DNA from: Aminobacter anthyllidis | GTDB lineage: Bacteria; Pseudomonadota; Alphaproteobacteria; Rhizobiales; Rhizobiaceae | Reading direction: 5' to 3' | Length of the DNA: 64,000 nt | Assembly (NCBI RefSeq): GCF_018555685.1 | Contig: NZ_JAFLWW010000002.1 | Coordinates: 124,001 to 188,000 of the forward strand | Shown: positions 28,163-37,895 of the stretch, piece after piece | Position numbering within the stretch: position 1 is the first letter of the stretch | How the letters are laid out: each line of letters starts with the position of its first letter | Program-made: the position numbers and the translations under genes | Notes under the pieces: generated by a model | Told to the model about the DNA's origin: nothing | The model's input: only the letters and a program-made list of their open reading frames with translations | The model's database searches: none

Positions 28163-30294
28163 CGGAATGCCCCCGTCGATTGCACATACGCCGCCGCGCG
28201 GACCCAGACCTTGTTGTCGTGCACGGCCGCGCCGCCATAAGGTGCGGGCGCGTCGGCGCCGGTGAGCACGTTGATGCCCTCGCCGCGCTCATGGTCGGAG
28301 TTCGGCCAGATGCCTTCGGCGATGACGACGCCGCGCTTGATCTTGTCGAACAGGCGGGCATGCAGCACGACCTCGCCGCGCATATTGCCGATTTCGACCC
28401 GGTCGCCTGTCGCTATCCCGAGTTCTGCCGCGTCCTCGGAATGGATCAAGAGTTCGGGCCGCCCCTCCTTCTCGCGCGACACCGGCGTCTCGGCGAAGGT
28501 CGAGTTGAGGAAGTTGCGCGCCGGCGACGTCGCCAGGCGGAACGGATGCTCCGCATCCGCCACCTCGATCAGGTCGACGTGATCGGGGAATTCGGGCAGC
28601 TGCGCGACCGGGCCGAAGATGCCCATGCTACGCGGCGGCTTGTTGGGTGCGGCACCGCCATTCCATTGCGGCTTGAAGCGGAACTTGCCGTCGGGATGGC
28701 CAAAACCCTTGAGGAAATGCGCGCTGTCGAATTCAGGCTGCATGTCGGCCCATTTCTGGTCCTTGAAGCTGTCGAAATTGCCGAGGCCCTTCTTCTCCAG
28801 CATGACGTCGATATGCTGGCGTTCGGTCATGCCGAAGCCCGGCATGTGCGCCACGCCAAGCCGCTTGCCCAGCTCCTCGATGACATAGTGGTTGGTGCGC
28901 GGCCCTTCCGGCGGGTCGATCAGCTTCGGGCCCAGCGTGATGTGCTGGTTGCCGCCGCCCTTGTAGATGTCGTCATGCTCGAGGAAGATGGTCGCCGGCA
29001 GCACGACGTCGGCAAGCTTGGCCGTGTCGGTCATGAACTGCTCGTGCACGCAGGTAAACAGGTCGTCACGCATGAAGCCCTGCTTCACCAGACGCTGCTC
29101 GGGCGCGACATTCATCGGATTGGTGTTCTGGATCAGCATCGCCGTGACAGGCGGGCCGCCATAAAGCGCGTCCTCGGCATTGGTCAGCACCGGGCCGATG
29201 CGCGAATGGTCGAGATAGCGGATGCTGGGATCGCGGAACTTCGTTCCCTCCAGCAGCTCGCCATTAAGCTTGAAGATGCCCGAATTGGAATGAAAGGCGC
29301 CGCCGCCCTCATACTGCCAGGCGCCCGTCACCGCCGGGATCGACAGCGCCGCATGCATGTTGACCGAGCCGTTGCGCTGGCGCGAAAAACCATAGCCCAG
29401 GCGGAAGAAGGTCTTCCTGGTGGTGCCGACGAGCCGGGCAAAGGCCTCGATCTCCTCGACCGAAAGACCTGTTATGCCGGCTGCCCATTCCGGCGTCTTG
29501 TCGCTGAGATGCGCTTCCAGGCCCTTGGGATCGTCGGTGTATTTTTCGAGATAGGCGCGATCGGCAAAGCCCTCGCGGAACAGCACGTGCATCACCGCGC
29601 AGGCCAGTGCCGCGTCGGTGCCGGGCTTCAGCACCAGCCCCATGTCGGCCTGCTTCAGCGTCGCCGTCTCGTAGATGTCGACGACGACGATCTTGGCGCC
29701 GCGTTCCTTGCGCGCCTTGATCGCATGGGTCATCACATTGACCTGCGTGACGACAGCGTTGGTGCCCCAGATGACGACGCAATCCGACTTGCCGATCTCG
29801 CGCGGGTCCGAACCGCGCAGCGCGCCAGTGCCCATGACATAGCCGGTCCAGGCCAGATTGGTGCAGATCGAACCGAAGAAGCCGGAGTATTTCTTGGCAT
29901 GGCGCAACCGCTCTATGCCATCGCGCTGCACCAGCCCCATCGTGCCGGCGTAGAAATAGGGCCAGACGGTTTCCGAGCCGTATTTTTCCTCCGCCGCTAT
30001 GAACTTCTCGGCAACGAGATCGAGGGCCGCCTCCCAGCTCGCTTCCTTCCACTGCCCTTCGCCCTTGGCGCCGGCACGGATCAGCGGCTTCAGCAGCCGG
30101 TCTGGATGGTGGACGCGGTCCGCATAGCGAGCGACCTTGGCGCAGATGACGCCGGCCGTGTAGCTGTTGGACTTGGCGCCATGGACACGGCCGATACGCT
30201 TGTCGTCGAGCAGCTCGACTTCAAGCGCACAGGTCGACGGGCAGTCATGCGGGCAGGCCGAATGGCCGATCCTGATCTTGGCGTGCTGGTTCAT
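28159..30294 (-). CDS. molybdopterin-dependent oxidoreductase (DMSO reductase superfamily)
   Basis: 711 residues with a full-size catalytic fold. The N-terminal ACPHDCPSTCALEVELLDD and GVICAKVARYA supply the cysteines of a [4Fe-4S] site. The bis-MGD domains follow (VVIWGTNAVVTQVNVMTHAI, LRRLGYGFSRQ-like stretch). The C-terminal dinucleotide-binding domain has FRLATSPARNFLNSTF and DRVEIGNMRGEV. No Tat signal is present, so it is probably cytoplasmic. The substrate is unknown; nitrate- or formate-type family members are alternatives. It is coupled to the CDF gene by overlap. The long open frame on the opposite strand is a shadow. Confidence 0.88.
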   Translation of the reverse strand: MNQHAKIRIGHSACPHDCPSTCALEVELLDDKRIGRVHGAKSNSYTAGVICAKVARYADRVHHPDRLLKPLIRAGAKGEGQWKEASWEAALDLVAEKFIAAEEKYGSETVWPYFYAGTMGLVQRDGIERLRHAKKYSGFFGSICTNLAWTGYVMGTGALRGSDPREIGKSDCVVIWGTNAVVTQVNVMTHAIKARKERGAKIVVVDIYETATLKQADMGLVLKPGTDAALACAVMHVLFREGFADRAYLEKYTDDPKGLEAHLSDKTPEWAAGITGLSVEEIEAFARLVGTTRKTFFRLGYGFSRQRNGSVNMHAALSIPAVTGAWQYEGGGAFHSNSGIFKLNGELLEGTKFRDPSIRYLDHSRIGPVLTNAEDALYGGPPVTAMLIQNTNPMNVAPEQRLVKQGFMRDDLFTCVHEQFMTDTAKLADVVLPATIFLEHDDIYKGGGNQHITLGPKLIDPPEGPRTNHYVIEELGKRLGVAHMPGFGMTERQHIDVMLEKKGLGNFDSFKDQKWADMQPEFDSAHFLKGFGHPDGKFRFKPQWNGGAAPNKPPRSMGIFGPVAQLPEFPDHVDLIEVADAEHPFRLATSPARNFLNSTFAETPVSREKEGRPELLIHSEDAAELGIATGDRVEIGNMRGEVVLHARLFDKIKRGVVIAEGIWPNSDHERGEGINVLTGADAPAPYGGAAVHDNKVWVRAAAYVQSTGAFR

Positions 30295-30355
30295 GGCGCG
30301 AAACTACAGGCTTTCATATCCAAGGTGTAGGGCCAGCGTGCAGTGCGGCGCTGCC

Positions 30356-32233
30356 CTATTCCGCGATGCCTTCTTCGTATTCCGCCGACATTGCGAGCCA
30401 TTTTTCCTCGTGACCGTTGAGCTGCGTCCCGAGCTGCGACCGCTCCTTGGCAAGCTGCGTCGCCGTCGTCGGATCCTTCTCGTACAGCTTGGGATCCGCC
30501 AGCTGGTCCTCGATGCCATCGATGCGCTTGCGGATGCGGTCCATCAGCGCCTCGGTGGCGCGGATTTCCTTGGCCAGCGGCTCCATCGACGCGCGGCGTG
30601 CCGCAGCCTCACGGCGCTTGTCCGCCTTTGATGCCTTGTCGGCTTCGCGCTTTTCACGCCGGTCGCCGGAAACACCCGTCACCAGCGCCTTGTAGTCTTC
30701 GAGATCGCCGTCATACGGATTGACCGAGCCGTCCTTGACCAGCCACAATCGGTCGGCCGTCGCTTCGAGCAGATGGCGGTCGTGCGAAATCAGGATCACG
30801 GCACCCGGGAAATCATTCAGCGCCATGATCAGCGCCTCGCGGCTGTCGATGTCGAGATGGTTGGTCGGCTCGTCGAGGATGAACAGGTTCGGCCCGTCAA
30901 AGGCCGACAGCCCCATCAACAGTCGCGCCTTCTCGCCGCCGGAAAGATCCTTGGCGGCGGTGTTCATCTTCTCGGTCGGTAGGCCGAACTGGGCGACGCG
31001 GGCGCGCACCTTGGATTCCGGCGCCTCCGGCATCAGCCGGCGCACGTGCTCATAGGCGTTTTCGTCCGGCCTCAGATCGTCGAGCTGGTGCTGGGCGAAG
31101 ATCGCGACCTTGAGCCCGGGCGCAATCGTCACCGAACCGCTCTCGGCCTTCAGCCGTCCTGCGAGAAGCTTGGCGAAGGTCGACTTGCCGTTGCCGTTGG
31201 CGCCGAGCAGCGCGATGCGGTCGTCTGCATCGATGCGCAGGGTCATCTTCTTGAGGATCGGCTTGTCCGCCTGATAGCCGACATTGACGCGATCGAGCGC
31301 GACGATCGGCGAGGCAACCGTTTTTGCCGGCTCTGGAAAGCTGAACGGACGGACATTGTCTTCCATCAGCGCCGCGATCGGCTTCATCTTCTCCAGCGCC
31401 TTGATGCGCGACTGCGCCTGGCGCGCCTTCGACGCCTTGGCACGGAAACGGTCGACGAAGGACTGCAGGTGCTTGCGCGCTGCTTCCTGCTTGACGCGCC
31501 CCTTCTCCTGCAACTCACGCTGCTCGGCGAACTGACGCTCGAACTGGTCATAGCCACCGCGCCAGAAGGTCATCTTCTTCTGGTCGAGATGGACGATCGA
31601 ATTGACGGCGCGGTTGAGCAGGTCGCGGTCGTGGCTGATCAGCAGAACCGTGTGCGGGTATTTCGACACATAGTTCTCGAGCCACAACGTGCCTTCGAGA
31701 TCGAGATAGTTGGTCGGCTCGTCGAGCAGCAGAAGATCGGGTTCCGAAAACAGGACCGCTGCGAGCGCCACGCGCATGCGCCAGCCGCCCGAGAAGGACG
31801 AGGCCGGACGCCGTTGCGCTTCGTCGTCGAAACCGAGACCGGCGAGAATTGTCGCCGCGCGGGATTCGGCCGAATGCGCGTCGATGTCGGCGAGGCGAAC
31901 GTGGATTTCGGCGATGCGGTGCGGGTCGGTCGCAGTCTGCTCTTCGGCAAGCAGTGCCGTGCGTTCGACATCGGCCTTGAGCACGATCTCGATCAGCGGC
32001 TCCTCGGTGCCGGGCGCTTCCTGGGCGACCTGACCGATGCGGGTGTTCTTGGGCAGGCTGATGCTGCCGGATTCAGAACTGAAGTCGCCGGTAATCGCCT
32101 TGAACAGCGTCGTCTTGCCGGTGCCGTTGCGGCCGACAAGGCCCGCCTTGGTGCCGGCCGGCAGGGTCAACGACGCATGGTCGAGGAGAAGACGTCCGGC
32201 GATGCGGAGGGAGAGATCATTGATGATAAGCAT
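30356..32233 (-). CDS. ABC-F family ATPase
   Basis: The start is ATG 32233 (MLIINDLSLRIAGRLLLDH), giving 625 residues; the track's extra 17 N-terminal residues are not family-like. Two ABC domains are seen with Walker A GRNGTGKTTLF and GANGNGKSTFAKLL, signatures SFSGGWRMRVAL and LSGGEKARLL, and a linker of charged residues between them (EQRELQEKGRVKQEAARKHL). A C-terminal coiled coil is present (DKASKADKRREAAARRASME). There are no membrane domains. ABC-F proteins bind the ribosome and modulate translation; the YheS/Uup branch fits the long C-terminal coiled coil. Confidence 0.9.
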   Translation of the reverse strand: MLIINDLSLRIAGRLLLDHASLTLPAGTKAGLVGRNGTGKTTLFKAITGDFSSESGSISLPKNTRIGQVAQEAPGTEEPLIEIVLKADVERTALLAEEQTATDPHRIAEIHVRLADIDAHSAESRAATILAGLGFDDEAQRRPASSFSGGWRMRVALAAVLFSEPDLLLLDEPTNYLDLEGTLWLENYVSKYPHTVLLISHDRDLLNRAVNSIVHLDQKKMTFWRGGYDQFERQFAEQRELQEKGRVKQEAARKHLQSFVDRFRAKASKARQAQSRIKALEKMKPIAALMEDNVRPFSFPEPAKTVASPIVALDRVNVGYQADKPILKKMTLRIDADDRIALLGANGNGKSTFAKLLAGRLKAESGSVTIAPGLKVAIFAQHQLDDLRPDENAYEHVRRLMPEAPESKVRARVAQFGLPTEKMNTAAKDLSGGEKARLLMGLSAFDGPNLFILDEPTNHLDIDSREALIMALNDFPGAVILISHDRHLLEATADRLWLVKDGSVNPYDGDLEDYKALVTGVSGDRREKREADKASKADKRREAAARRASMEPLAKEIRATEALMDRIRKRIDGIEDQLADPKLYEKDPTTATQLAKERSQLGTQLNGHEEKWLAMSAEYEEGIAE

Positions 32234-32330
32234 GGCGTGGCGGTTTTGGCGGAGAGTTGCGGCAATGGCAAGGGCGCGCTGCACCTATCAGGCACAACGC
32301 GTGGTCGAAAACGCGACTACCGCACTGCTT

Positions 32331-33599
32331 TCAGGCGAAAGCCGGTCTGTGGCTACGGTGCAGCGCTTCGCCGGCAACCTCTCCATTCGCGTCGATTGCC
32401 GGGCCGTCCAGAGAAGCCGGCGGCGGCGAGGCATGGCCGATGGCAAACAGGACAGCGCTGCCGGCGGCCAGTATGGCAAAGAGCATGAACATGCCCTGCC
32501 CGCCAAACGCTCCAAGCGCCAGCCCGCCTAACAATGGCCCAATGAAATTACCCACCGAACTCAGCGAATGGGCGCCGAAATAGGCGCCGCGATTACCGTC
32601 ATTGGAGATCTTGTCGACCAGCACGTATTCCGCCGGAACGACCAGCACCTCGCCGATCGTGAACAGGACCATGAAGCCGACCAGCATTGTCGCATCCGTC
32701 GACATGGCGAAGCCAAGCTCGCCGCAAAGGAACAGCAGGCAGCCCAGCACCATCGCGCGCATCGGCCCGATCCTTTCGATCACCATGCGCGCAGGTGCGG
32801 TGGCAAGCACGACCACGGCGGCGTTCGTCGTGACCAGCCAGGCGAATATCTTCATGCCGTCGGCGAGGTTGGTGGTCAGATATTGCGACAGGGTCACCGA
32901 CCACTGGCCGTAAACAGCCATCAGCAACGTGCCGCCGCCGACATAAAACAGCAGGCGCCGGTCACGCAGTGCGGCAGCCAGTCTGCGGAAGCCAGGGGTC
33001 TGCTGCGCCGTAGGCTGCCCGCTGCGTTCTGCCAGGGCTGCCGGCACCACGGCAAAGATCGCCGCGGCAAAGACGAAATGAACGATACCGGCGATGACGA
33101 AGGGCAGCGGCGAATTGGCGCCGATGGCAAGGCCAATCATCGGCCCGACAGCCCAGCCGGCATTGATGACGAGGTAGCGCCACGAGAACATCTTGAGCCG
33201 CAGCTTTTCAGGCGCCGCATCGCTCATCAGCGCACGCGACACCGGCTCGTAGACCGCCGCCGAAACCGACGACACGATATGCGCCAGCGCAAAGGCCGCC
33301 ACCGACTGTGCCAGGCCGAGGCCGACGAGCCCCAGACCGGCAAACAGCAGCGCCGTCACCAGCACAACACGCCGGCCGATGCGATCGGAGATGGTTCCGG
33401 CAAACGGGCTGACCGCAGCGCCGAGCAAAGGCCCAGCTCCGATCAGGACGCCGATCCATGCCGGGCTCAAGCCGAAATCGCCCTGCAGGCGGATCGCCAG
33501 GAAGGTCAGGCTCATGCCGCGGGCGATCGCCACCATGCCGGAGCCGGCAATGAGCAACAGCACGATTGTCTGGCCGGTCTTGTCGCCGAATGCGCGCAC
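32331..33599 (-). CDS. MFS transporter
   Basis: 422 residues, GTG start at 33599 with AGGAT upstream. Twelve hydrophobic segments are visible. The first-loop motif of the major facilitator superfamily is in GTISDRIGRRVVLVTALLFA, with related charged residues in the second half (MVIERIGPMRAMVLGCLLFL). The protein resembles sugar or drug efflux permeases of the inner membrane, but no substrate can be given. A secreted repeat protein lies upstream on the same strand, and a terminator-like hairpin separates them. Confidence 0.88.
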   Translation of the reverse strand: MRAFGDKTGQTIVLLLIAGSGMVAIARGMSLTFLAIRLQGDFGLSPAWIGVLIGAGPLLGAAVSPFAGTISDRIGRRVVLVTALLFAGLGLVGLGLAQSVAAFALAHIVSSVSAAVYEPVSRALMSDAAPEKLRLKMFSWRYLVINAGWAVGPMIGLAIGANSPLPFVIAGIVHFVFAAAIFAVVPAALAERSGQPTAQQTPGFRRLAAALRDRRLLFYVGGGTLLMAVYGQWSVTLSQYLTTNLADGMKIFAWLVTTNAAVVVLATAPARMVIERIGPMRAMVLGCLLFLCGELGFAMSTDATMLVGFMVLFTIGEVLVVPAEYVLVDKISNDGNRGAYFGAHSLSSVGNFIGPLLGGLALGAFGGQGMFMLFAILAAGSAVLFAIGHASPPPASLDGPAIDANGEVAGEALHRSHRPAFA

Positions 33600-33765
33600 G
33601 AACGTCTATCCTGAAAAAGAGATGGCGCCTGGTGCTTGAACCAGGCGGTGTCACTATTGCCTCGTCTGGCCGAGATCATGGCCAAAGACAAGGCAAACCG
33701 CGCTGCCCAGACACTCCTATCCGATGATCCAGACATCTCATGACAAGCACCCGCTGGCCGGAATC

Positions 33766-33791
33766 AAAACGGCCCGCAGATCGCGGGCCGT
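33766..33791 (-). terminator. intrinsic terminator after the secreted repeat-protein gene
   Basis: On the minus strand ACGGCCCGC-GATCT-GCGGGCCGT (33791-33769) forms a perfect nine-base-pair hairpin, followed by TTT just beyond its 3' arm. It lies about 20 bases after the stop of the repeat-protein gene at 33812. Confidence 0.75.
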
Positions 33792-33811
33792 CCGAAACTC
33801 TTTTCGAAACC

Positions 33812-34408
33812 TCAGCGGCTGGCGGTACGCAGCAGCTTGCACAGTTCGCGCAGGTCGCTTTCGAATGCCATCGGGTTGGACAGCACCATCTTGCAGCGCT
33901 TCACATAGGCTGCGACCTGAGCTTGCGACATGCCGCCGATGACGCCTGGGTTGATGCCAGGTCCGCCGGGTCCACCAGGACCTCCAGGTCCGCCGGGACC
34001 GCCAGGTCCACCAATGCCGGGTCCGCCGATGTTGATGCCGATGTCGGCGAGCGTGTTGCCGCCGAGGCCGACATTGGCGTTCACGTTTGCGAGCCCGGTG
34101 TTACCTCCGACATTTGCGGTCGCATTTGCGGTTAGCCCGTTGTTGCCGCCGACCGAAGCGTTGGCCTTGGCATCAGCCAGACCCTTGTTGCCGCCGACGT
34201 CGGCGTTGACGTCGGCATTGACACCGCCCGAACCACCAACGGTTGCGCCGACGTCCAGGCCAAGTCCATTTGAATTACCGATGTCGACAGAGACGCCGAG
34301 GCCCTTGCTACGGTCGCCGATGTCCAGGGCGCTGGCTGGCGCGCAGAGCGCCGCGAAAACGATACCACCCGCCAGTGTCTTGGCTATTGCCTTCGATATA
34401 CTAGTCAT
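33812..34408 (-). CDS. secreted glycine/asparagine-rich repeat protein of unknown function
   Basis: ATG 34408 is preceded by GGGAG and begins a signal peptide (MTSISKAIAKTLAGGIVFAA ... PASA); the 240-residue frame starting at 34534 adds an unlikely N-terminus. The 198-residue protein has three parts. About five or six imperfect repeats of some 14 residues (form VGGNxGLxxxxxAN) come first. A collagen-like run of repeated Gly-Gly-Pro follows, about 25 residues. Last is a helical C-terminal domain (SQAQVAAYVKRCKMVLSNPM...DLRELCKLLRTASR) with two cysteines. I do not recognise a named family. The repeats suggest a surface or matrix protein. It ends at a clear terminator. Confidence 0.75.
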   Translation of the reverse strand: MTSISKAIAKTLAGGIVFAALCAPASALDIGDRSKGLGVSVDIGNSNGLGLDVGATVGGSGGVNADVNADVGGNKGLADAKANASVGGNNGLTANATANVGGNTGLANVNANVGLGGNTLADIGINIGGPGIGGPGGPGGPGGPGGPGGPGINPGVIGGMSQAQVAAYVKRCKMVLSNPMAFESDLRELCKLLRTASR

Positions 34409-34614
34409 GGATGTCTCCCTGTGGTTGCCGATCCCAGCACCCAGCCACGAGACTGGCTGCTGACTCAGTAACGCACTCTCATGGCAATAAGTTTCATCTT
34501 CCCCCCGGACATCATCAACTTTTTTACTGCTCACTCTGAATTGCGTTACATGAATGAGTAGACGATTGAATCCTTTTAATTATATGCGTTCGAAGCATAA
34601 AGTTTTATTCAATT

Positions 34615-35127
34615 TCAAGCGAATGCTCTGCCGTCTTCGGTGCGCTGGAAATAAATCAGATCCAAAGCTATGGATGGTCGCTCAAGCACTGTCAGGATCA
34701 TGTGCGCCTGGCCGCGATGATGCGTCTGGTGGTTGAAAAGGTGCATCAGGGCCGGCGCCAAGCGCTGCGAGATGGTGCGCATGTCGGTGACGGTCATGTA
34801 GGTGAACCGGCCCGCGAATGCCTTGTCACTGAGCGAACCGACCCACTCCACGATGCGCTTGTCCTCGGCCTGCCGCGCGGCGCGCAACTTGGCAAAGTCG
34901 GCATGGATGATGGTATCGAGCGACGACGGTGCATCGCCCTCACCGGTGAAGCGCTTCAGCCAGACGCGGTCGGCAACGAGCAGATGGTTGAGCGTTCCCT
35001 TCATCGACTTGAAGAACGCGCCGGTGTCGCGGTCATATTCTTCCGCGTCCAAGTCGGCTGCTGCTTCATAGACACGCTCATTGGCCCATTGATTATATGC
35101 GGCCAACATCATGAAATGCTGTTTCAT
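34615..35127 (-). CDS. DinB-like four-helix-bundle protein
   Basis: 170 residues. The start MKQHFMMLAAYNQWANERVY and the internal NHLLVADRVWLKRFTG are typical of the DinB family, including putative metal-binding histidines (NHLL and HHRGQAHMILT near the C-terminus). DinB-type proteins such as BstA/YfiT use a metal-dependent bundle, often as thiol-dependent transferases for bacillithiol or mycothiol relatives. The function here is unknown. It is divergent from the LigE-like GST gene. Confidence 0.8.
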   Translation of the reverse strand: MKQHFMMLAAYNQWANERVYEAAADLDAEEYDRDTGAFFKSMKGTLNHLLVADRVWLKRFTGEGDAPSSLDTIIHADFAKLRAARQAEDKRIVEWVGSLSDKAFAGRFTYMTVTDMRTISQRLAPALMHLFNHQTHHRGQAHMILTVLERPSIALDLIYFQRTEDGRAFA

Positions 35128-35189
35128 CCGATATCCTTCGGTGCTTCGAAAATCATCTTCTTACTACAGCCCATCTGGAACAGCCGCCA

Positions 35190-35882
35190 ATGACCATTCT
35201 CCTCTACGACCTCGTCGGCAGCGATACGACGCGCCCGTTCAGCCCGCATTGCTGGAAGGTGGCAATGGCATTGGCGCACAAGGGGCTGGACTATCGCACG
35301 ATGCCGACGCGCTTTCTCGAAGTGCCTGATATCGAAGGCGGCGCCTCGAAGACCGTTCCGGTCATCCGCGATGGCGATGCCGTCGTGCCGGATTCCTTCA
35401 CCATCGCGCTGCATCTCGAGCACGCCTATCCGGACCGACCATCGCTGTTTGGCGGTGCCGGCGGCGAAGCCCATGCCCGTTTCATCGAACGCTGGTCGCA
35501 ACTGACCATCCATCCCTATCTCGGCGTCGCGGCACTGACGGCCCTTCACGGCATGCAGGATGAGACCAACGCCGCCTATTTCCGTCAGAGCCGCGAGGCG
35601 CGTTATGGCAGGCCGCTGGAGGAGGTGACTGCCGCGCGGGATGCCGGGCTCAGTGCATTCAGGGCATCGCTCGAGCCGCTACGCGGCATGCTCGCCTACC
35701 AGCCATGGATCGGCGGCACGGCTCCGTTGTTTGCAGACTACATCGTGTTCGGGGCCTTCCAGTGGGCCCGTATCGCCACACCCTACACGCTTCTCGACGA
35801 CGCAGACCCCGTTGCCGAATGGTTCGGCCGCTGCCTTAACCTGCACAACGGTCTGGGACTGAGCGTGGCAGCGGCAGCCTAG
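35190..35882 (+). CDS. glutathione S-transferase family protein (LigE-like)
   Basis: 230 residues. The thioredoxin-like N-terminal domain reads ILLYDLVGSDTTRPFSPHCW, then KTVPVIRDGDAVVPDS, with the cis-proline and the D/S pair that bind glutathione. The C-terminal helical domain contains APLFADYIVFGAFQWARI. The FSPHCWK start resembles beta-etherase (LigE-type) GSTs of alphaproteobacteria, but substrate specificity is not deduced. ndk follows 75 bases downstream. Confidence 0.8.
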   Translation: MTILLYDLVGSDTTRPFSPHCWKVAMALAHKGLDYRTMPTRFLEVPDIEGGASKTVPVIRDGDAVVPDSFTIALHLEHAYPDRPSLFGGAGGEAHARFIERWSQLTIHPYLGVAALTALHGMQDETNAAYFRQSREARYGRPLEEVTAARDAGLSAFRASLEPLRGMLAYQPWIGGTAPLFADYIVFGAFQWARIATPYTLLDDADPVAEWFGRCLNLHNGLGLSVAAAA

Positions 35883-35956
35883 CCCCTTGGCAATGCAGCG
35901 GGCGGCCTGTATAGAGCCCGCCACACTGCAAATCCCAGAGATCACAAGGACCTATC

Positions 35957-36379
<423 letters not shown>

Positions 36380-36423
36380 TCCAGCCGGCGAACAGCGGCT
36401 GACAAGCCACTGATCCAGAATCG

Positions 36424-36452
36424 AAAAGCCGGGGCTCGCGCCTCGGCTTTTT
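36424..36452 (+). terminator. intrinsic terminator after ndk
   Basis: AAAAGCCGGGGC (36424-36435) pairs with GCCTCGGCTTTTT (36440-36452) around a TCGC loop, with one G-U pair, ending in a T run. It lies between ndk and the convergent META-domain gene, and the leading A run allows some action in the other direction. Confidence 0.85.
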
Positions 36453-36534
36453 CTTTGCTCCTCAGCCTGCCAGGCTCCACCCGCCAGCCAAGTATTTCAA
36501 TGGCTTGGCCGGACTATCGGCGAAACTGATTCAA

Positions 36535-37302
36535 TCAGCTTCCTGCGGCGAAACGCAGGATGTCCTTGCCGTCCTTGTCGGCCACCAGCAACTTGCCGTC
36601 CTCGATCTTGAACGTGGCGGCGCGCTCAAGCGCCTGATGGAACCTGTGCTCCTGGTCCATCACCGCTTGCTCACAGGCCATCTCCGTTGACCCGATCTGG
36701 CCAAACTGCACCTTGCTGCCGTCGACCTTGGCGCTGCCGAAGAAGCCGTTGCAGCCGCCGCGACCAGACACCTTGCCGTCCGTGCCGATCCGCAGCGTCG
36801 GCTTGGCCTTGTCATGCGCGGCTGCGCCGTCGATCTCCTCGGCAACCCAGTCGCGGTCGAAAATCGTGACCTCCTCGGTGGCGGCGGACTGGCGGACCAT
36901 CTTGACCTGGATCGTCTGCGGTCCCGCCGTCAGCGGATCGAGCGTATGGCGGACATCGTTGATGAACCAGAGCTGGTCATCGACGCTGATGCGGGCCTGC
37001 AAGGCGTAGGTCATGTTGGTCTTGATCGCGGTGGGGTCGAAGGGGATGGCAAACCTGATCGGCACCTGACCGGCTGGATCTATCTTCTGCTCGCCGAGTA
37101 TCCGGGCCGGCGCGTCGGCGAGCGAGACATCGGCAAGCTGCACCGAAAGCACCGCATTCGCAGGCAAGGCGATGCGCTCGCGATAGAGCACCTCGCCGGT
37201 GACCAAGGTCTCGTCAGCAGTTGCCACGGCCGGAACCGCGAGCATGCCGACGACCAGAGGCATGAAGCCAAACACTAGAAATTCCGCGAGCTTGCTCAGC
37301 AA
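36535..37302 (-). CDS. exported YbaY/META-domain protein
   Basis: 255 residues from TTG 37302, preceded by GGGAGG five bases upstream; this start supplies a lysine-containing signal peptide, better than ATG 37263. The first domain (LVTGEVLYRERIALPANAVL...ISVDDQLWFIN) is the YbaY/YscW-type lipoprotein-like fold. The second, from about 160, is a META domain (GTDGKVSGRGGCNGFFGS, then MACEQAVMDQEHRFHQAL). Such proteins sit in the periplasm or outer membrane and are linked to heat-shock or envelope stress responses. There is no lipobox cysteine at the cleavage site. The function here is not known. Confidence 0.78.
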   Translation of the reverse strand: MLSKLAEFLVFGFMPLVVGMLAVPAVATADETLVTGEVLYRERIALPANAVLSVQLADVSLADAPARILGEQKIDPAGQVPIRFAIPFDPTAIKTNMTYALQARISVDDQLWFINDVRHTLDPLTAGPQTIQVKMVRQSAATEEVTIFDRDWVAEEIDGAAAHDKAKPTLRIGTDGKVSGRGGCNGFFGSAKVDGSKVQFGQIGSTEMACEQAVMDQEHRFHQALERAATFKIEDGKLLVADKDGKDILRFAAGS

Positions 37303-37417
37303 GGCAGCCTCCCCGTTTCAGTTGTTGCCAAGGCGCGCGCGACGCGCCGTGCATCTGGAAGGTACAAAGGAATAAGGTGGTTCCGTGGCCGCCGACATAC
37401 ATCGTGGCCACCATCGA

Positions 37418-37891
37418 TCAGGACTTCGCCCAGCGGGCGGCGGCTGCTTCGTCACTTTCCTTGGCATCGACCCAGCCGCCTTCGCTGCCGTCGATGCGAT
37501 GCTCCTTCTTCCAGAACGGAGCACGCGACTTTAGATAGTCCATCAGGAAGCTTGCCGCCTCGAACGCGGCCTGCCGGTGCTTCGAACCTGCGACCACCAG
37601 CACGATGTTCTCGCCCGGCTTGATGCGGCCAAAGCGATGGATGGCGGTGATGCCGGCCAATGGCCAACGTTCGATCGCCTCGTTGGCGATGCGCGTGATC
37701 TCGGCTTCGGCCATGCCGGGATAATGTTCGAGTTCAAGCGCTGCGAGGCTGCCGGCCTCATCGCGGCACAGACCAGTGAAGGTGACGACAGCGCCGACAT
37801 CCACCCTGCCCTGCGTCAGCAGCGCGATCTCCGCGGCGACGTCGAAGTCAGCCGCCTGGATGCGCACCATCGGCACGACGGCGACGGTCAT
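37418..37891 (-). CDS. moaE: molybdopterin synthase catalytic subunit
   Basis: 157 residues. The MoaE core is clear: GAVVTFTGLCRDEAGSLAAL, LELEHYPGMAEAEI, IHRFGRIKPGENIVLVVAGS and the lysine-rich KSRAPFWKKEHR active-site segment. It inserts two sulfurs, delivered by MoaD, into precursor Z to form molybdopterin in the cytoplasm. It follows moaD by five bases. A molybdopterin enzyme is present elsewhere in the window. Confidence 0.95.
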   Translation of the reverse strand: MTVAVVPMVRIQAADFDVAAEIALLTQGRVDVGAVVTFTGLCRDEAGSLAALELEHYPGMAEAEITRIANEAIERWPLAGITAIHRFGRIKPGENIVLVVAGSKHRQAAFEAASFLMDYLKSRAPFWKKEHRIDGSEGGWVDAKESDEAAAARWAKS

Positions 37892-37895
37892 CGGT

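Noticed and set aside
28180-30330. 716-residue open frame on the plus strand opposite the molybdopterin enzyme
   Set aside because: It is a shadow of the minus-strand gene. The minus-strand protein has clear family motifs and this one has none.
33957-34030. CRISPR-like or tandem repeat DNA
   Set aside because: The repeats of nine bases encode Gly-Gly-Pro units in a real coding frame and lack spacers.
34554-34736. 60-residue plus-strand open frame near DinB
   Set aside because: It overlaps the end of the DinB-like gene, and its composition is atypical with no ribosome site.
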